From positions 1-45,926 of the forward strand of contig NJFT01000285.1 of assembly GCA_002221725.1 (NCBI GenBank): 45,926 bases of DNA, given 5' to 3'. The notes beneath the pieces were generated by a model. That model had not been told where the DNA came from and did no database searches. It worked only from the letters and a program-made list of their open reading frames with translations. The stretch is from Scedosporium boydii (Eukaryota; Ascomycota; Sordariomycetes; Microascales; Microascaceae). The position numbers were made by a program, and so were the translations under genes. Positions 11,722 through 22,196 of the stretch are shown piece after piece; the first letter of the stretch is position 1, and each line of letters begins with the position of its first letter.

Positions 11722-12994
11722 ATGCGGCTGACCTCTGTAGTCAGCTCAGCGTGGTTCGCAGTTGCTTCTGTGGCGGAGCAGGTTGTCATTTCTGACGACG
11801 TATGTTCCAACACACTTCTCTGGAGAGATGACGCTTGCGAGGTCCCCAATGGCTCGCCGCAGTCGCCGACTGCACCGGAGCGTGCCGGGGATGATGGATG
11901 GGCGATGATCCAGTCGGAATGGGAAAATACTGGGGACTGCCACTGGGACAACTGCGTATATCACAATCCTCACTTCGGCGGGGGCTCAATTCTCATTACA
12001 GATAAAGCCAATGCCGACATCGTGTCGTCATTTCCCCCGCCACTAGGAACGCCACCTATAGTGCCTCCGTTTTACAAAACGGAAGTCCTCGGTAAGGGCA
12101 TGGGACTCGTTGCCAACCGAACTATTCTTAAGGGCGAGACTATCATGGTGCGTCTTGCTCTGATGGTGGTCAAGGAGCAGTTGCACAAGGATATGGACAC
12201 AGGAATTCTAGACAAGCTCTACGACATCGCCGTTGGCAAATTACCGGCTGTGAAGAAGAGGGAGTTTGACAGGCTAGCTGGAAACGACCCCCGCGACAAA
12301 TTTGACACCAACTCCTTCCACATGGGCATTGGCAAGAGTGAAAGCGGCTCGCATCTTGGCGTGTGGACGGATGTCTCGCTCTTCAACCATGATTGCCGAC
12401 CAAAGTGAGCTCAAAACAGAACAAGTAGAAAGAGAAGAAGAAAGGCTAAATAAATTCAGTGTCCAATACCACGTTAGAAACATGACGCACACCACCATCG
12501 CCGTCCGCGACATTGCCCCCGGCGAGGAACTCACCATCAGCTACATCGACGCGGCGGTTTCGCAGGCCGAGCGCCAACAGCGCCTCTCAACAAGTTGGGG
12601 TTTTGAGTGTACATGCCATCAGTGCACTCTGTCGACCGCCGACCGCGAGGCTTCAGATGCGCGTATACGCAAAATTTCCCAGCTTCTCAAGGACCTCGAG
12701 TCGCCCAACAGCACGAGCGTCACTGCTGAGGCGGGGGCCAAGATGGTGGCGCTTTACCACGAGGAGCGCTTGGATATCTATCTCGGTCATGCTTACACGC
12801 GGGCGGCGCTGAACTTTGCCCTGTTTGGTAAGGAGAAGGAGGCACGCGAGTATGCGCGATTGGCTCTCGAGGCGCTGGAGAGGGAGTATGGCCCGGCATG
12901 TGGAGATTTGCCTGGTATGAGGGCTATGGTAGAGGATCCGAAGAAGCATTGGGCTTGGTCTAAGAGGCTACTGCGGAAGAAGAAGCGAACTTGA
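11722..12994 (+). CDS. SET domain-containing protein with putative signal peptide
   Basis: Two exons (11722-12404, 12460-12994) separated by a 55-nt GTGAGC/TTCAG intron give 405 aa. The intron lies inside the signature NHDCRPN (222-228) and splits its last Asn codon, so splicing is strongly supported. Further SET landmarks are GKGMGLVANR (start of SET, about residue 128), GEELTISY (249-256) with the catalytic-type Tyr, and a post-SET zinc triad C278-x-C280-x2-C283 after WGFEC. SET proteins are S-adenosylmethionine-dependent lysine methyltransferases; this fungal subgroup resembles those annotated as SET domain protein 5, whose substrates are largely unknown. The N-terminus looks like a weak signal peptide, and a Cys-containing segment (GDCHWDNCVYHNPHF) precedes SET. 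The C-terminus ends in a basic cluster (KRLLRKKKR). Whether it truly enters the secretory pathway is uncertain. Confidence 0.9.
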
Positions 12995-13198
12995 TGGAGG
13001 GCGTGGCGGGACCTGGGGGCCTGCCGTAGAGAGTTGGCACCGGCTTAGCATAAGATATACCACTGGCCGAGCAAATCCTTGCTTATGATAACCCCGGGCC
13101 CCGAAGCCACGGCGAATTGGGTCACTCCAAGAAACTCACCCGGGTTCTGCGTTTCGATGCCAAGTCTTTTCAATTTGACCCACAAATCCATGGAGCTT

Positions 13199-14194
13199 TC
13201 ATATTCTTTTGTTCCCATATAGCTCATGAATATATACACGATTATAATCTGTTTCCAGTTCACCAGGAGGACCACCTTCTAGCTCGGTAGGAGAGCTATA
13301 TGTGGCCTTTGTAGTTTCGGTCGTGGAAACGTCACAACTCTCATCGGAGCTACCTTTTCCTCGTCCTCCATCGCCACGCTGTCTTCGCCTTTGGAATAGC
13401 AGAGCTAGCACGGCGATGAGCAATAAGCCGGCGACTGATCCGAGGACTGAACCGATGATCGTCGCCTTTTTATCGCCAGTGGCCGTGTGAATATCGGTAT
13501 TGGGCTCGGACGAATCGGAGGGCGATGGTGATGCGATCGTGGGTGGTGGACTTGGCACTTCCGCTACGGAAGCGGTTCGAGTTGTCGCACTTGGCGACAC
13601 TTGTGTTGACGACACTTTCGTTGACGACGATGTTTCGCTTGTTTGTATGGCTTTGACAACCTGGCCGTTCACAATCTGGAAACCAGTTCCACCGCGACAG
13701 CAGTCCTCCGAGAATTTCGTCCCACCACAGCAGAGGCTCCCATCGCTGCAAATGGTAACAACAACGTCCGTTGAACTCATCGGAACACCATTGGCATCTA
13801 GCAAAGTAAGGTTAGCGCGCAGGACATCCCTAACCCACTTTTCTGAAGAGATTCTAGCTAGACAAGAGAAAGAGAACTAACTGGGGATGTCATCGGCGCA
13901 AAGCTTCAAACAATTAGGTGAACCCCATGTAGGGTCGGTGCAGCCCTCACGCCAAACAAGTTTCGCAGTCGGATTGTAGCAAAGCCCATCTTCCCGACAG
14001 ACGTCACCGACGCCCACATTGCAACACATGTTCACTCCCGCCGTAGAATTCGCGTTGCATGGCTGGTAATCGTGGTTTGGGTTGTTCTTGGTCTTATTTC
14101 TGTCGACGCCGTTCGGCAGGTAGCATTCGGCGATGACAACCCATGGCGCAGTGGATGTCACTAAGAGGAGCAAAACGGACAGGACAGCCATCAT
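13199..14194 (-). CDS. Type I membrane protein with Cys-rich ectodomain and Ser/Thr stalk
   Basis: Two exons (14194-13882, 13797-13199) joined through an 84-nt intron give 303 aa. The order is signal peptide (1-22, MMAVLSVLLLL core), a Cys-rich extracellular region (about 24-138) with pairs CC at 57-58, 127-128 and 137-138, a Ser/Thr/Pro-rich stalk (155-210), one transmembrane helix (216-239), the stop-transfer RRRQR, and a 60-residue acidic Ser/Thr tail. The arrangement CSDGSLCCG followed by CC matches a widespread ascomycete family of unknown function (seen in many genomes, from memory). Its form suggests a wall-contacting sensor or anchor, which is inference. The frame continues upstream with a TTG; the first ATG at 14194 places the signal peptide correctly. 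It is transcribed toward the SET gene. Confidence 0.85.
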
Positions 14195-16180
14195 GCGGTA
14201 TCCGTGATGCTGGGAAGATATTTTTTCGTGAAACAAGGTGAAAAGAGAAAGGAATCCTTTTTACAGCCAAGGCTCAGATAATGTGGATTTTAAGGGGTCG
14301 GAATTCGAGAGGTGGAAGCCATCCTCGCTGCATCTCTAAGCGCCGGGGAGAATCGAGGAACCAATCACGAATACATCCACCCTGCGTGGGCGTAGCAATC
14401 CAAGCCACCACCACCACGCCTTCGCTAAAGAAGCTTTACCATTACGGTGTTGCCTCAATGACACCATCCCCCGCTATTGGGCCAGATGGGGGCCATCTGC
14501 TAGTGGCCGCAGGTTGCGGGCGATGGTGGAATCCCAGTCGCCGGACATGGGGCACAAATTCTACACTTCAGCGAATTGATTCGATCTTCATCTACCGGCA
14601 GCGCATGTGGATGGTCACGGATTCAATTAATGGAGAGTGTTGAGCCTCCCAGGTGATCCTGCCAGTGAAGGAGGTCAAGTCAATTGCCGTAAAAAGAGTA
14701 ATATTTGGTTCGATATTAAGCAACTTCCAACATTAAACACTCGGTGCCCTCGGCATCGTACCTGAAAGCATCAAGGGTGAGGGGACACCAGTACTAATCT
14801 GGACAAGACAGCTCAACTCACCCTGCGAAAGGTCCGATGTATGTTTCTGAAGTGTCTGGCTGTATCGGGATAAATTATGAGACGCTGGCAGCTACCAGCA
14901 GACCAGGCTCAAGATCCGCGGCTCAGTTTGGAGATTCGGCTTCTGGGTCGTACCAACCTCTATCATACAATCCTCTGACATGCCTAACACTCTCTTTGCA
15001 TCCCCAACACGACGTTGGCAAGTGAAGGTGTCTCGGATTCGAAACGGCTTGCGGGAGGGCGCTATGGAGGTGCCATACGGCTCGAAGGGTGTGACGACCG
15101 TAACATTCGGGATCCCATCCGTCTGGTCAACACATGCGCGGTCAGTTCCTCATTTCCGAATTGCCTTGGGCCTCTCAGTAAGCAGAAGGCATAGCCATGG
15201 TCATGGTATTTCCTGTATTGCTTCATCTCTGGGAGTCTCACCTGCCAGTAATTATCGCAAGTCTATTTTCTACGATAGGTACAGATGCACATATGTATAA
15301 AGGACAGCTACTGGTCGAAAGTAGGCCCATCTTCGGGCCTGAGCCGGGGAGATAGTGATGACTTCGAGTTAAACACCAATACTAATAATGCAATGCTTGT
15401 CTTCTCTATGGCCTGGGGTTGGTAAGACAGTGATTTCCACCTCAGAATAGGGTTTCAAGGTGGGCAGGTCACTTCTCCCTATGTCTATCCAAGTGGAGGA
15501 GGCTCGGTTATCGGCATGGCATTTGGTAGGAGTTGGTGGGTGACTATCGGATGTTGAGTCATGGGGCTCATAGGACCATCATCGACACGTCGGTTGGTCG
15601 ATCGTTCCGCGTTTTCTGCGCATCTCACCCTCTCTCTTTCAGTAGTGTTTTCCGTTCCCTGTTCGATGGTGGGAAAATCTTAGTCCAAGCCACTACCCTG
15701 TTACCAGGTGACTCTGGTCACTTCCTGGATGACATCTGAATCACAAAGATCCGCCGAGACAGAAAAGAATACTGGCACTTCCACAGACTGGCCTCACCGA
15801 AACCGTGAACATCCACATGGTTGATTCGTATCCACAGCAATACAACTCCGGATAGGTAATGTGGAATCGAAGAAATTCCTACCTTTCGTCTTGGACTTTG
15901 CTTGAGACAGCTCTTTGAAGATTGAGGTCCTGCCGAGAAAGCCGAGATTAAATTAGATTTAGACATAGTTTCAATAACGGTGATCAGGACCAGGGAGCCA
16001 GGCTGTTTCATCTTGGGATGTGTCCACCTGTCTCGATCTGCGAGGCTGTGGTACAAGCGGCGGCTTATACCACTCCAGACCCGAAGTTAGGATGTGTTTG
16101 GTGTATTTTAAACAACATCCTCAGTACCAGCCCAATGACATATGGTGGGGGCGTCTTCGCCTCTCGGGAAACCAAGAACG
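14195..16180. other. Intergenic, 2 kb, no supported gene
   Basis: Several frames of 60-120 codons exist on both strands without family resemblance. One minus-strand stretch (about 15125-14892, open for about 78 codons after an ACCAG acceptor-like site) looks mildly coding-like. Its mirror on the plus strand is also open, and no partner exon was found. Confidence 0.45.
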
Positions 16181-16187
16181 TATAAAA
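16181..16187 (+). promoter_or_regulatory. TATA box before the relic secreted-protein gene
   Basis: TATAAAA lies 99 nt before the ATG at 16280, a spacing like that of the TATA boxes of the intact secreted-protein genes in this window. Confidence 0.5.
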
Positions 16188-16279
16188 AGTAGGGCCGAAT
16201 CCTCGATTCTTTCACGCTCACCCCACCCAGAGGCCTTGGCAATTTTGGCATACAGGTCTATGGAACTCACCAAGAAACA

Positions 16280-16666
16280 ATGGCCGGCAGACTCTTCACC
16301 GTGGCAATCCTTGGGCTTTCCTCCCTTAGCATCGCCGAGACTCTAACTAGAAGTGTTTACATAGGGTGGTCACCGCGACATCTACATCAACTACGCTTTG
16401 GTATACATGCAACAAACCAGTAAGGCGTGATGCTTTTCCGGATTTGGCGGTGGAAGACTAAGAAGATCCACACCTAGAGCCAAGGCGGTATCCGGATAGG
16501 TCAGAGATAGTCTCGAGGGCCTGTCTCTCTCTTGGCGTAACTGCTGCACCTGTTACAACAACAACAACCACTACGACTACTACTACGAGCTTTACTGCCC
16601 CGACTGAGGTAGCATTCGCCGCTGCCCGCCTTCTCCTTTTCTCCCACTCTCCCACTCTCCCACTCC
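16280..16666 (+). pseudogene. Probable remnant of a secreted Thr-rich protein gene
   Basis: An ATG behind a TATA box begins a good signal peptide (MAGRLFTVAILGLSSLSIA), but the frame closes after about 46 codons. From 16366 another frame reads VVTATSTSTTLWYTCNKP, the kind of Ser/Thr-rich secreted sequence expected next; reaching it needs a one-base change near the GGG at 16364-16366. A GTAAGG donor-like site follows. A third open stretch (about 16460-16700) carries an unbroken run of ten Thr codons (ACA/ACC/ACT/ACG) followed by SFTAPTEVAFAAAR. The pieces look like one secreted protein with a Thr linker, but I could not join them into one frame with credible introns. A partly mis-modelled real gene is possible. 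No domain recognised. Confidence 0.4.
16641..16664. repeat. Tandem 8-mer CTCCCACT, three copies
   Basis: Three perfect copies of CTCCCACT are followed by a C run. It lies just 3' of the Thr-codon tract. Confidence 0.85.
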
Positions 16667-17507
16667 CCCCCCATCCAATTCTATGGGGTTATACGAACGA
16701 ATGTTCATGTGGCAGGTATCGACTACTCTAGTGACTACCACAATACGCACTTGTCAGGCATCTCTAACTCCGTGCGACATTCAGAACCCAGGGGCATGTT
16801 GCTCTGCGTGTTGGCGCCTTGAGTCTGAGTCACCTTTATCTTACGTGGGTTGTTAAGTCGACAATTGTTGACGTGGCGTTGCACGTTGCTTGCGAGAAAA
16901 GTGGCTGGTATGGAGACCGGCTCAGTAAGTAGAAGGCAATGATTTCGACAAAATGATTGTCTCTGGGAGGTATATGCTCTAGTCACTTGGAAATTCCATG
17001 ATTATATCCCTATTTCACCCTTTAAATCTGGACAGGCGTGTTACGTTTAACCCACTTGCAGTATACGGTAGCTATATTTTGACAACAAAAAGACTCTCCA
17101 AGTATCGCGGCCAGCGTCACTTGGCTGTGGGGAGAATTATATAGCCACTGCGCCAGCTGCCTTTACAAGGCGTTAGATACGAAGTAAATCGGCACGAGCC
17201 TTTTTAAAAGAGAGGTTTTAAGAATCAACATTTCTAAATGATAATACTACTGGCGAATGACCGCGTATAACTATCGAGTCAAGCTTCCCTGCATGCCTCG
17301 TTGCCATGGAGCCCTGAGACCGCACACAGCAGGCTCGGTCAAGACAGAAACGCTGGTCAGGGAAATCCGCTCTGGTTAGGATTTCATACAAATTCAACAC
17401 CTACCTCCGCGCAAAGCCGGATGCGATGCCACAATTGACGTCAAATCTATATCACCATCACAGTATATACATGCAAGTATGCCATCGTGCTATCTACCCT
17501 TGTTCCG
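16667..17507. other. Intergenic, nothing supported
   Basis: Moderately A/T-rich, with only short frames. It includes the downstream flank of the minus-strand gene that stops at 17508. Confidence 0.55.
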
Positions 17508-18376
17508 TTACTGCCACCGGTAAGCGCCCTCCTTCCTATCGACTGACTTGGCAACGAGTTTGATCTGGTCGCAGTCTGTCCTCGCGAGGTTCTTCGCCGT
17601 GGGCGCGTAGATCCTATAGCTCCTCGTCGTGCCGGGGTTGCCGCCGGGGAGGGTGCGCAGGCAAGCAAGCCAGTAGGGACGCTCGCCGGGGGAGAAGAAG
17701 CCCTCGTCGAAGACTGGAGCAGAGAAGGTATTAGACCGCGTTTCGAACCACTTCGCCCTTTCAGTCCGGGAGAAAACTTACCGGAGACACCCTGCCCGCC
17801 GAGACCATCCTCATTTCCTTCCTTGGTATACATGAGAGCGCCGTCATCGGGGCTGATATACCAGTATTGTCCTCCAGGAAGGTCAACTGCCTAATTCTAG
17901 TTGTTAGAGGGCTCACTGCTTTCCTTTGAGGCTTAGAAAGACCGGTCTCCTACCATCTCGCCATCTGGCAAAAGGACACACTTCTTCCCATACTCCTCAC
18001 AATCAACCCCAGCATCCGCCGGACACTGCGCACACTCCCTCGCCCCCGTCCCGATAGCCAAATAACCTCCACAAGCATTCACCACGAGCCCGTCGACGTG
18101 CTCGCTGCTCGACGCCGTCGTTAGGATGAACGGCTTCTTCTGCTCGCCGCGCAGTTTCAGCGAGCCGCCGTCGCACGCGTACATCTGGTTAGCGTAGCAT
18201 CCGCCACCGCAGGGGAGATTGGGCAGGCCGAATAGGACAGGGCAGAGGAAGGAGTCGTCGAAGCAGGTGTATTCAGAGGGGAAGTAGCGGGCGTTGTCGC
18301 CACACCATTCGAGGTCTTCGGCAACGGCGAGGGTAACTGTGAGGGAGAGCGCGGCGAGGAGAGCACGGGTGGCCAT
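17508..18376 (-). CDS. Secreted Carb_bind-like (PF10645 type) cysteine-rich protein
   Basis: Three exons (18376-17954, 17890-17782, 17713-17508) with introns of 63 and 68 nt give 245 aa. The signal peptide is residues 1-19 (ends AVA). The mature protein begins EDLEWCG, followed by a Cys-rich block containing YFPSEYTCFDDSFLCPVL and CGGGCYANQMYACDGG. This order (WCG, ARY-PSEYTC, FLCP, then CGxxCY-xxQY-C) fits the fungal carbohydrate-binding-like family PF10645, also found attached to endo-1,3(4)-beta-glucanases. The rest contains more Cys and a C-terminal domain with YWLACL and YRIYAP. No catalytic domain is seen, so a wall-binding or accessory role is likely but inferred. Both junctions keep frame (phase 0 and 1). 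The upstream in-frame extension starts with TTG; the ATG at 18376 sets the signal peptide. Confidence 0.85.
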
Positions 18377-18924
18377 TTTGGGGACGAACGACGCGAGGCG
18401 ACAGAGAGGGGATGAGACAACGTAATCGATTGAAGCGACTTGAGATGGGGGAGAGAAGGAGAAGTGAAGCAATCAATTGGCTTCTTTTGGAGAAAAAAGC
18501 CCTTGGGTGGAAGACACATATTGGAGCAAGGGTCAGCTTGATTCCGTTCCGAGTTCCGCGTCTTGCTCGATCTGGCTCTCCCGGAGTGGCTGTCCGGGAT
18601 ACATTTACGTCTTGGCAAATCACCTCGATGCATCGTGATTAATGGTGGGGTTTAGGGAATTGCGTTGTCGAGACTGTTCATCCGAATCTGAGGCGGATAA
18701 ATGACTCCTTGATTTGGAGCTCCATAGCCGTATAGATTCTTCTTTTTGTTTTACCGGCTAAGCGGGCCGCTGTACTGGAGAACATGGAAAGGGCATAGAA
18801 CGAAATATTAAAGTATCGACACCTTGTACGAAGGAACTTGACACTCCACGCGACGTCTTGATATCGATGTGCACGATCCGAATCGGCGTAGATCCCTAGA
18901 TTGTAGCCTCGCTAATCTTGCAAG
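18377..18924. other. Intergenic between two minus-strand secreted-protein genes
   Basis: It contains the promoter of the Carb_bind-like gene. Plus- and minus-strand frames here are short or overlap that gene's 5' end, and none is supported. Confidence 0.6.
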
Positions 18925-20055
18925 TTAAAACTTGACCTGACTTGTCTTAAACTTGACAATGTATCGCTTCCCTGCATGCTCCGTCGCCGTGAACATCTCC
19001 TTCGTTCTCTTATCGTAGCTGAGGTCTTCCGGGCCCGGCGGCAACATCCCAGAATTCAAGTGTGCCGCGGATCCCGGCGTCCATCCCCAAACATCTCCAT
19101 TAGTGTTCTTCCCATTGCTCCTCGAGATGTAGATTTTGCCATCCACCGACGCCGCGCCCTGCATGCGCTCGATATCCACACAATAAGCCCAAGTAGCCTT
19201 TGCCAAGTCGCTGCTATCCGTCTTGAGTCGTCGCGTCGTGTAGTCCAGATCCCACTTGGCCATGCGGATAGGATACGCGGCACTATCGTCGCGGTACTCG
19301 CCGACGAGGATGCTATCGGGCGTGCTACTCCTGTCGAGGGAGATGTACGAGAATTGGAAGTTGAAGCTGGGCGTCCATTCGTACCACATGAGTTGAGGCA
19401 GGACGTACTTGTACCCGCGAGCCGAGTAGCCGCCGCCGCTCTTCTTACCAACACCGTCTCCGTCCTCGACCTGCCAGATGTTATCGAGGTCGAACACGCG
19501 GATCCCGTTCTTCGTGTCGACTACCCACAGTGTGTTGCCGTACCACATGACGCCGCCAGCATGGACAGGAACCTCCCTAAAGTTGTCGGAGGCATGGGGA
19601 TACACCAAAAGCACGTGGCGATATTTGTCCGTCGCCTTGTCGACAAACGTAACCCTCACGCTCGTGTCCCCTTCATTATGCCAGCTCACCACCCACCCAT
19701 CTTTACCCTGGTAAACACCCACGTCGAGAGCATCAGCCGTCGAAGAAATCCCCTGCGGCACCCACTTGGCCGTGTTGAGATCATCAAAGTCGGCCTTGCT
19801 CTCCCACACCTTGTGGCCCGCCGAGTTGGTCGTCATCTTGTGGTTGCCATCGTTGAAGACGTCGGCAACGCTGACCTTTTTGCCCTTGCCGGAGAAGTAG
19901 CTCGATAGGGAGGCTACGTTGGGGTTGTTGGGCTTCTCCCGGAGGATGAAGTCGGCGCCGGTGCGCTTCTTGTCGGATGTGTTGCAGTTGGCTGGGTCTG
20001 CTGCCAATGCGAGTGTGGAGGAAAGGAGAAGTGTGAAAATATGGTAGAATTTCAT
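18925..20055 (-). CDS. Secreted protein of unknown function, possible beta-propeller, intronless
   Basis: A single exon codes for 376 aa. Residues 1-19 form a signal peptide (MKFYHIFTLLLSSTLALAA), so the ATG at 20055 is preferred over an in-frame upstream TTG. The mature part is rich in short beta-type segments with repeated turns: VPQGISS, VVSWHNEG, HAGGVMWYGNTLWVVDTKNG, IRVFDLDNIW, then later WAYCVDIERMQGAASVDGK and LPPGPEDLSYDKRTKEMF. Phrases like LWVVDTKNGIRVFDLD followed by PEDLSYD are typical of propeller-type secreted proteins found in fungi and actinomycetes, from memory. No catalytic motif is recognisable. Few Cys are present. A TATA-like TATAAAA on the minus strand (20250-20244) precedes it by about 190 nt. 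The name and fold are inference; that it is coding and secreted is well supported. Confidence 0.85.
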   Translation of the reverse strand: MKFYHIFTLLLSSTLALAADPANCNTSDKKRTGADFILREKPNNPNVASLSSYFSGKGKKVSVADVFNDGNHKMTTNSAGHKVWESKADFDDLNTAKWVPQGISSTADALDVGVYQGKDGWVVSWHNEGDTSVRVTFVDKATDKYRHVLLVYPHASDNFREVPVHAGGVMWYGNTLWVVDTKNGIRVFDLDNIWQVEDGDGVGKKSGGGYSARGYKYVLPQLMWYEWTPSFNFQFSYISLDRSSTPDSILVGEYRDDSAAYPIRMAKWDLDYTTRRLKTDSSDLAKATWAYCVDIERMQGAASVDGKIYISRSNGKNTNGDVWGWTPGSAAHLNSGMLPPGPEDLSYDKRTKEMFTATEHAGKRYIVKFKTSQVKF

Positions 20056-21204
20056 CTTGACAAGCTTCGATGGAATTTTATGCAGACTGAGGGTTATCAA
20101 GCGGACTCAAGTTATCACGGAGGTACACGGAGGTGGGCGGTTGTCCTTCGTGTCTGAAGGAGAGAGCCCAGTCTAATCTTGATGGCTTGACAAGAGACAC
20201 GTATGGATGACCACATCCCGCCACCGGAGCGGAAATCGTTGCCTTTTATATCAACTCACCATGGCTCGAGTGGGTTGTCCGCCACCAATCAAGTGTCTGT
20301 TGTTCGGATGAGGGAGTCGCATCGCCCTGCATAAGCAGCGGCGCCTTGTTAGTCCGCTGATTTTGAGAAACTCGACTCGATTCGTCCGAAGCATGGGTTA
20401 TGGTAATCCCGAAGCTACGTTGTAATTTGTAAATGGCATGAAGCGGGCGGCGCATTATTTACATTTTCTCGTCGCTCTTGGGCACGTCGAAAAGAAAAAC
20501 AAGGGAGGGAAAAAATGTTTCCTTTCGAGATGCTAATGGAGCTCATGGTGCCCTAGCCCCCCACCCATCATGGAGATGCTATGAAGCAAACCCTGCATTC
20601 GGTATTCGATCTGGATAGGCGTGTGGAACAAGAAAGCTAGATGCATGCGGGAAGGACCAACACAACCCTTGCACATCCGCTCTTGGCCATGTCCCTTTTC
20701 CCGAACCTAAGCTAAGGATGGAACAACATGAAGAAAATGATCAATCAACGTCGCATTGACTGCAAGTTTGCGGAGTCGCATTACCCTGCCGGTCGGGAAC
20801 TATTCTCCATCGGATGGATAAGGTTGCAATCGGTGTTGGCTGAAGTGTTATGGTGCATGGCAGTTGACGGAGGCCAGTCATGTAGGGCACATGCCTGGTT
20901 TCGTGGGGTTGGCATAGTGGACTGCAAAAGCCCTTTGAGGGATTTTGCGATCTTCTCGCGTGATAACGATCACTAGGTGGCTTCATTAGTTCTTGGAGTC
21001 GGGCCTCCGCCAGAAGAGGGGGTTGTAGATTACATACGAGGCTGCCCAAACCCTTGCTCATGTCCCTGTCAACCATGCTCACCGCGTACACGAGCAGCAG
21101 CGCGGTCAGTTCTCTTGGATATCAACCGGCCCTTGGTGCAGCGTATCACTCTCGCGCAACGCCTATATATCTATCAGTAACCTGCGGGATACTAAAGTAC
21201 CCAG
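20056..21204. other. Intergenic and uncertain 5' part of the neighbouring pseudogene
   Basis: The first 250 nt serve as promoter of the minus-strand secreted protein. A possible first exon of the next plus-strand pseudogene is 21060-21104 (ATG, 15 codons, then GTCAGT), which would join in phase 0 to the acceptor CCCAG at 21204. This is tentative. Other frames here are unrecognised. Confidence 0.4.
20244..20250 (-). promoter_or_regulatory. TATA box of the 376-aa secreted protein gene
   Basis: TATAAAA read on the minus strand, about 190 nt upstream of the ATG at 20055. Confidence 0.45.
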
Positions 21205-22009
21205 GTCCGTCGATCCGTCTGGGGCGATATCGGTGGTCTTCAACGAGGCCAGAGATTGTTTTATCTTCGCGCCAACACCCCGAACCTCGAGGATCTGGGC
21301 AATCCGCGCGTGCGTATCAAGGTATATTGGGTCTGGCATGATGACTGATGTGTCCCTTGACGTCAAAATCACCATTAGCCGTCGGACATAGGAGGGGCAA
21401 GGAGCGAAATCAGTACCTGTTACACATTTCTCTCGTTAAACTTCCTAAGGGCAAATGTGAGAATGTGCGCGCACATTCAATGCCACCGGACGGGGTACCT
21501 GCAGGGTGTCACAAGGTGGTCCCTAATGGAAGGCCGGTCATAAAGGCCAGAGACCACACGGCGAAAACCATCTCTTCTCAAACAATCGGCTTTTAGTTCC
21601 TGCTGTCTGTTTCCGGGTGAGGACGAAGAGGGTTCGGCTTCGGTCGTCGCGACTTTGCCCTCTATGTTGACGCGGATACTGATATGCCTGGGACTTTTCT
21701 GCCCGCAAGGGCCAATTGGCCGCTGTCGGGCAAATTGTTCAGGAATATTCGAATAAAGAGAGCGGCATCACCGTTGCCGTCAAGGGGCGTATATCGTTCC
21801 AACACGGTGATCGCTTCGCCGCGGGTTTCGGCCAGATCGCATTCTCCAGTCGTGGGCCTCAGTCCTGGTGAGGGATGGAGAGAAATAGGAACGAACATCA
21901 GCGAACGAGGGAGAGGGAAAGTCCGAGTTGGGATTCTGTCGAGTTTGGTGAAAATGGGTTGAGCCTTCCGCTTCTTGCGGATGATCTAGATTCAAGACTT
22001 ACTAATTGA
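21205..22009 (+). pseudogene. Broken gene, unrecognised family
   Basis: Coding-like segments follow one another on the plus strand without room for introns, but in changing frames. A (21205-21345) has WGDIGGLQRGQRLFYLRA and ends VWHDD at a TGA (21346). B (about 21350-21388) reads SLDVKITISRRT to a TAG (21389). C (about 21393-21593) has QYLLHISLVKLPKG and GRPVIKARDHTAK, stopped by TAG at 21594. C's frame continues through TGA (21618) into D (about 21640-21700, DFALYVDADTDMPGTFLPA). E, in another frame (about 21710-22006), has IVQEYSNKESGITVAVKG and is interrupted by TGA at 21869 before a final TGA at 22007. This makes three frame changes and three in-frame stops. The sequence looks beta-rich and soluble; I do not recognise the family. 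The TAG (from CAG) and the TGAs (possibly from CGA) fit C-to-T changes. Confidence 0.6.
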
Positions 22010-22196
22010 TTTTAAGAGAAAGTGCGATCAAGCCACGCGACCGGGCCAAGCATCCAGAGGATCGCGAGTTGAGGAGACAACTAGGGGTGCCAGGTTGATG
22101 CATTGACCAATCTAGCGCCGTTCAGCGACGAAACTAATTGAAAGTGAAAGATACTCGATCGAATCGAGGGAGCTCTTCTGGTTCTAACCAAATGCC

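Noticed and set aside
18976..19908. 310-codon plus-strand frame opposite the 376-aa secreted protein
   Set aside because: Arg/Val-rich shadow of a strongly coding minus-strand gene with a signal peptide; no motif of its own.
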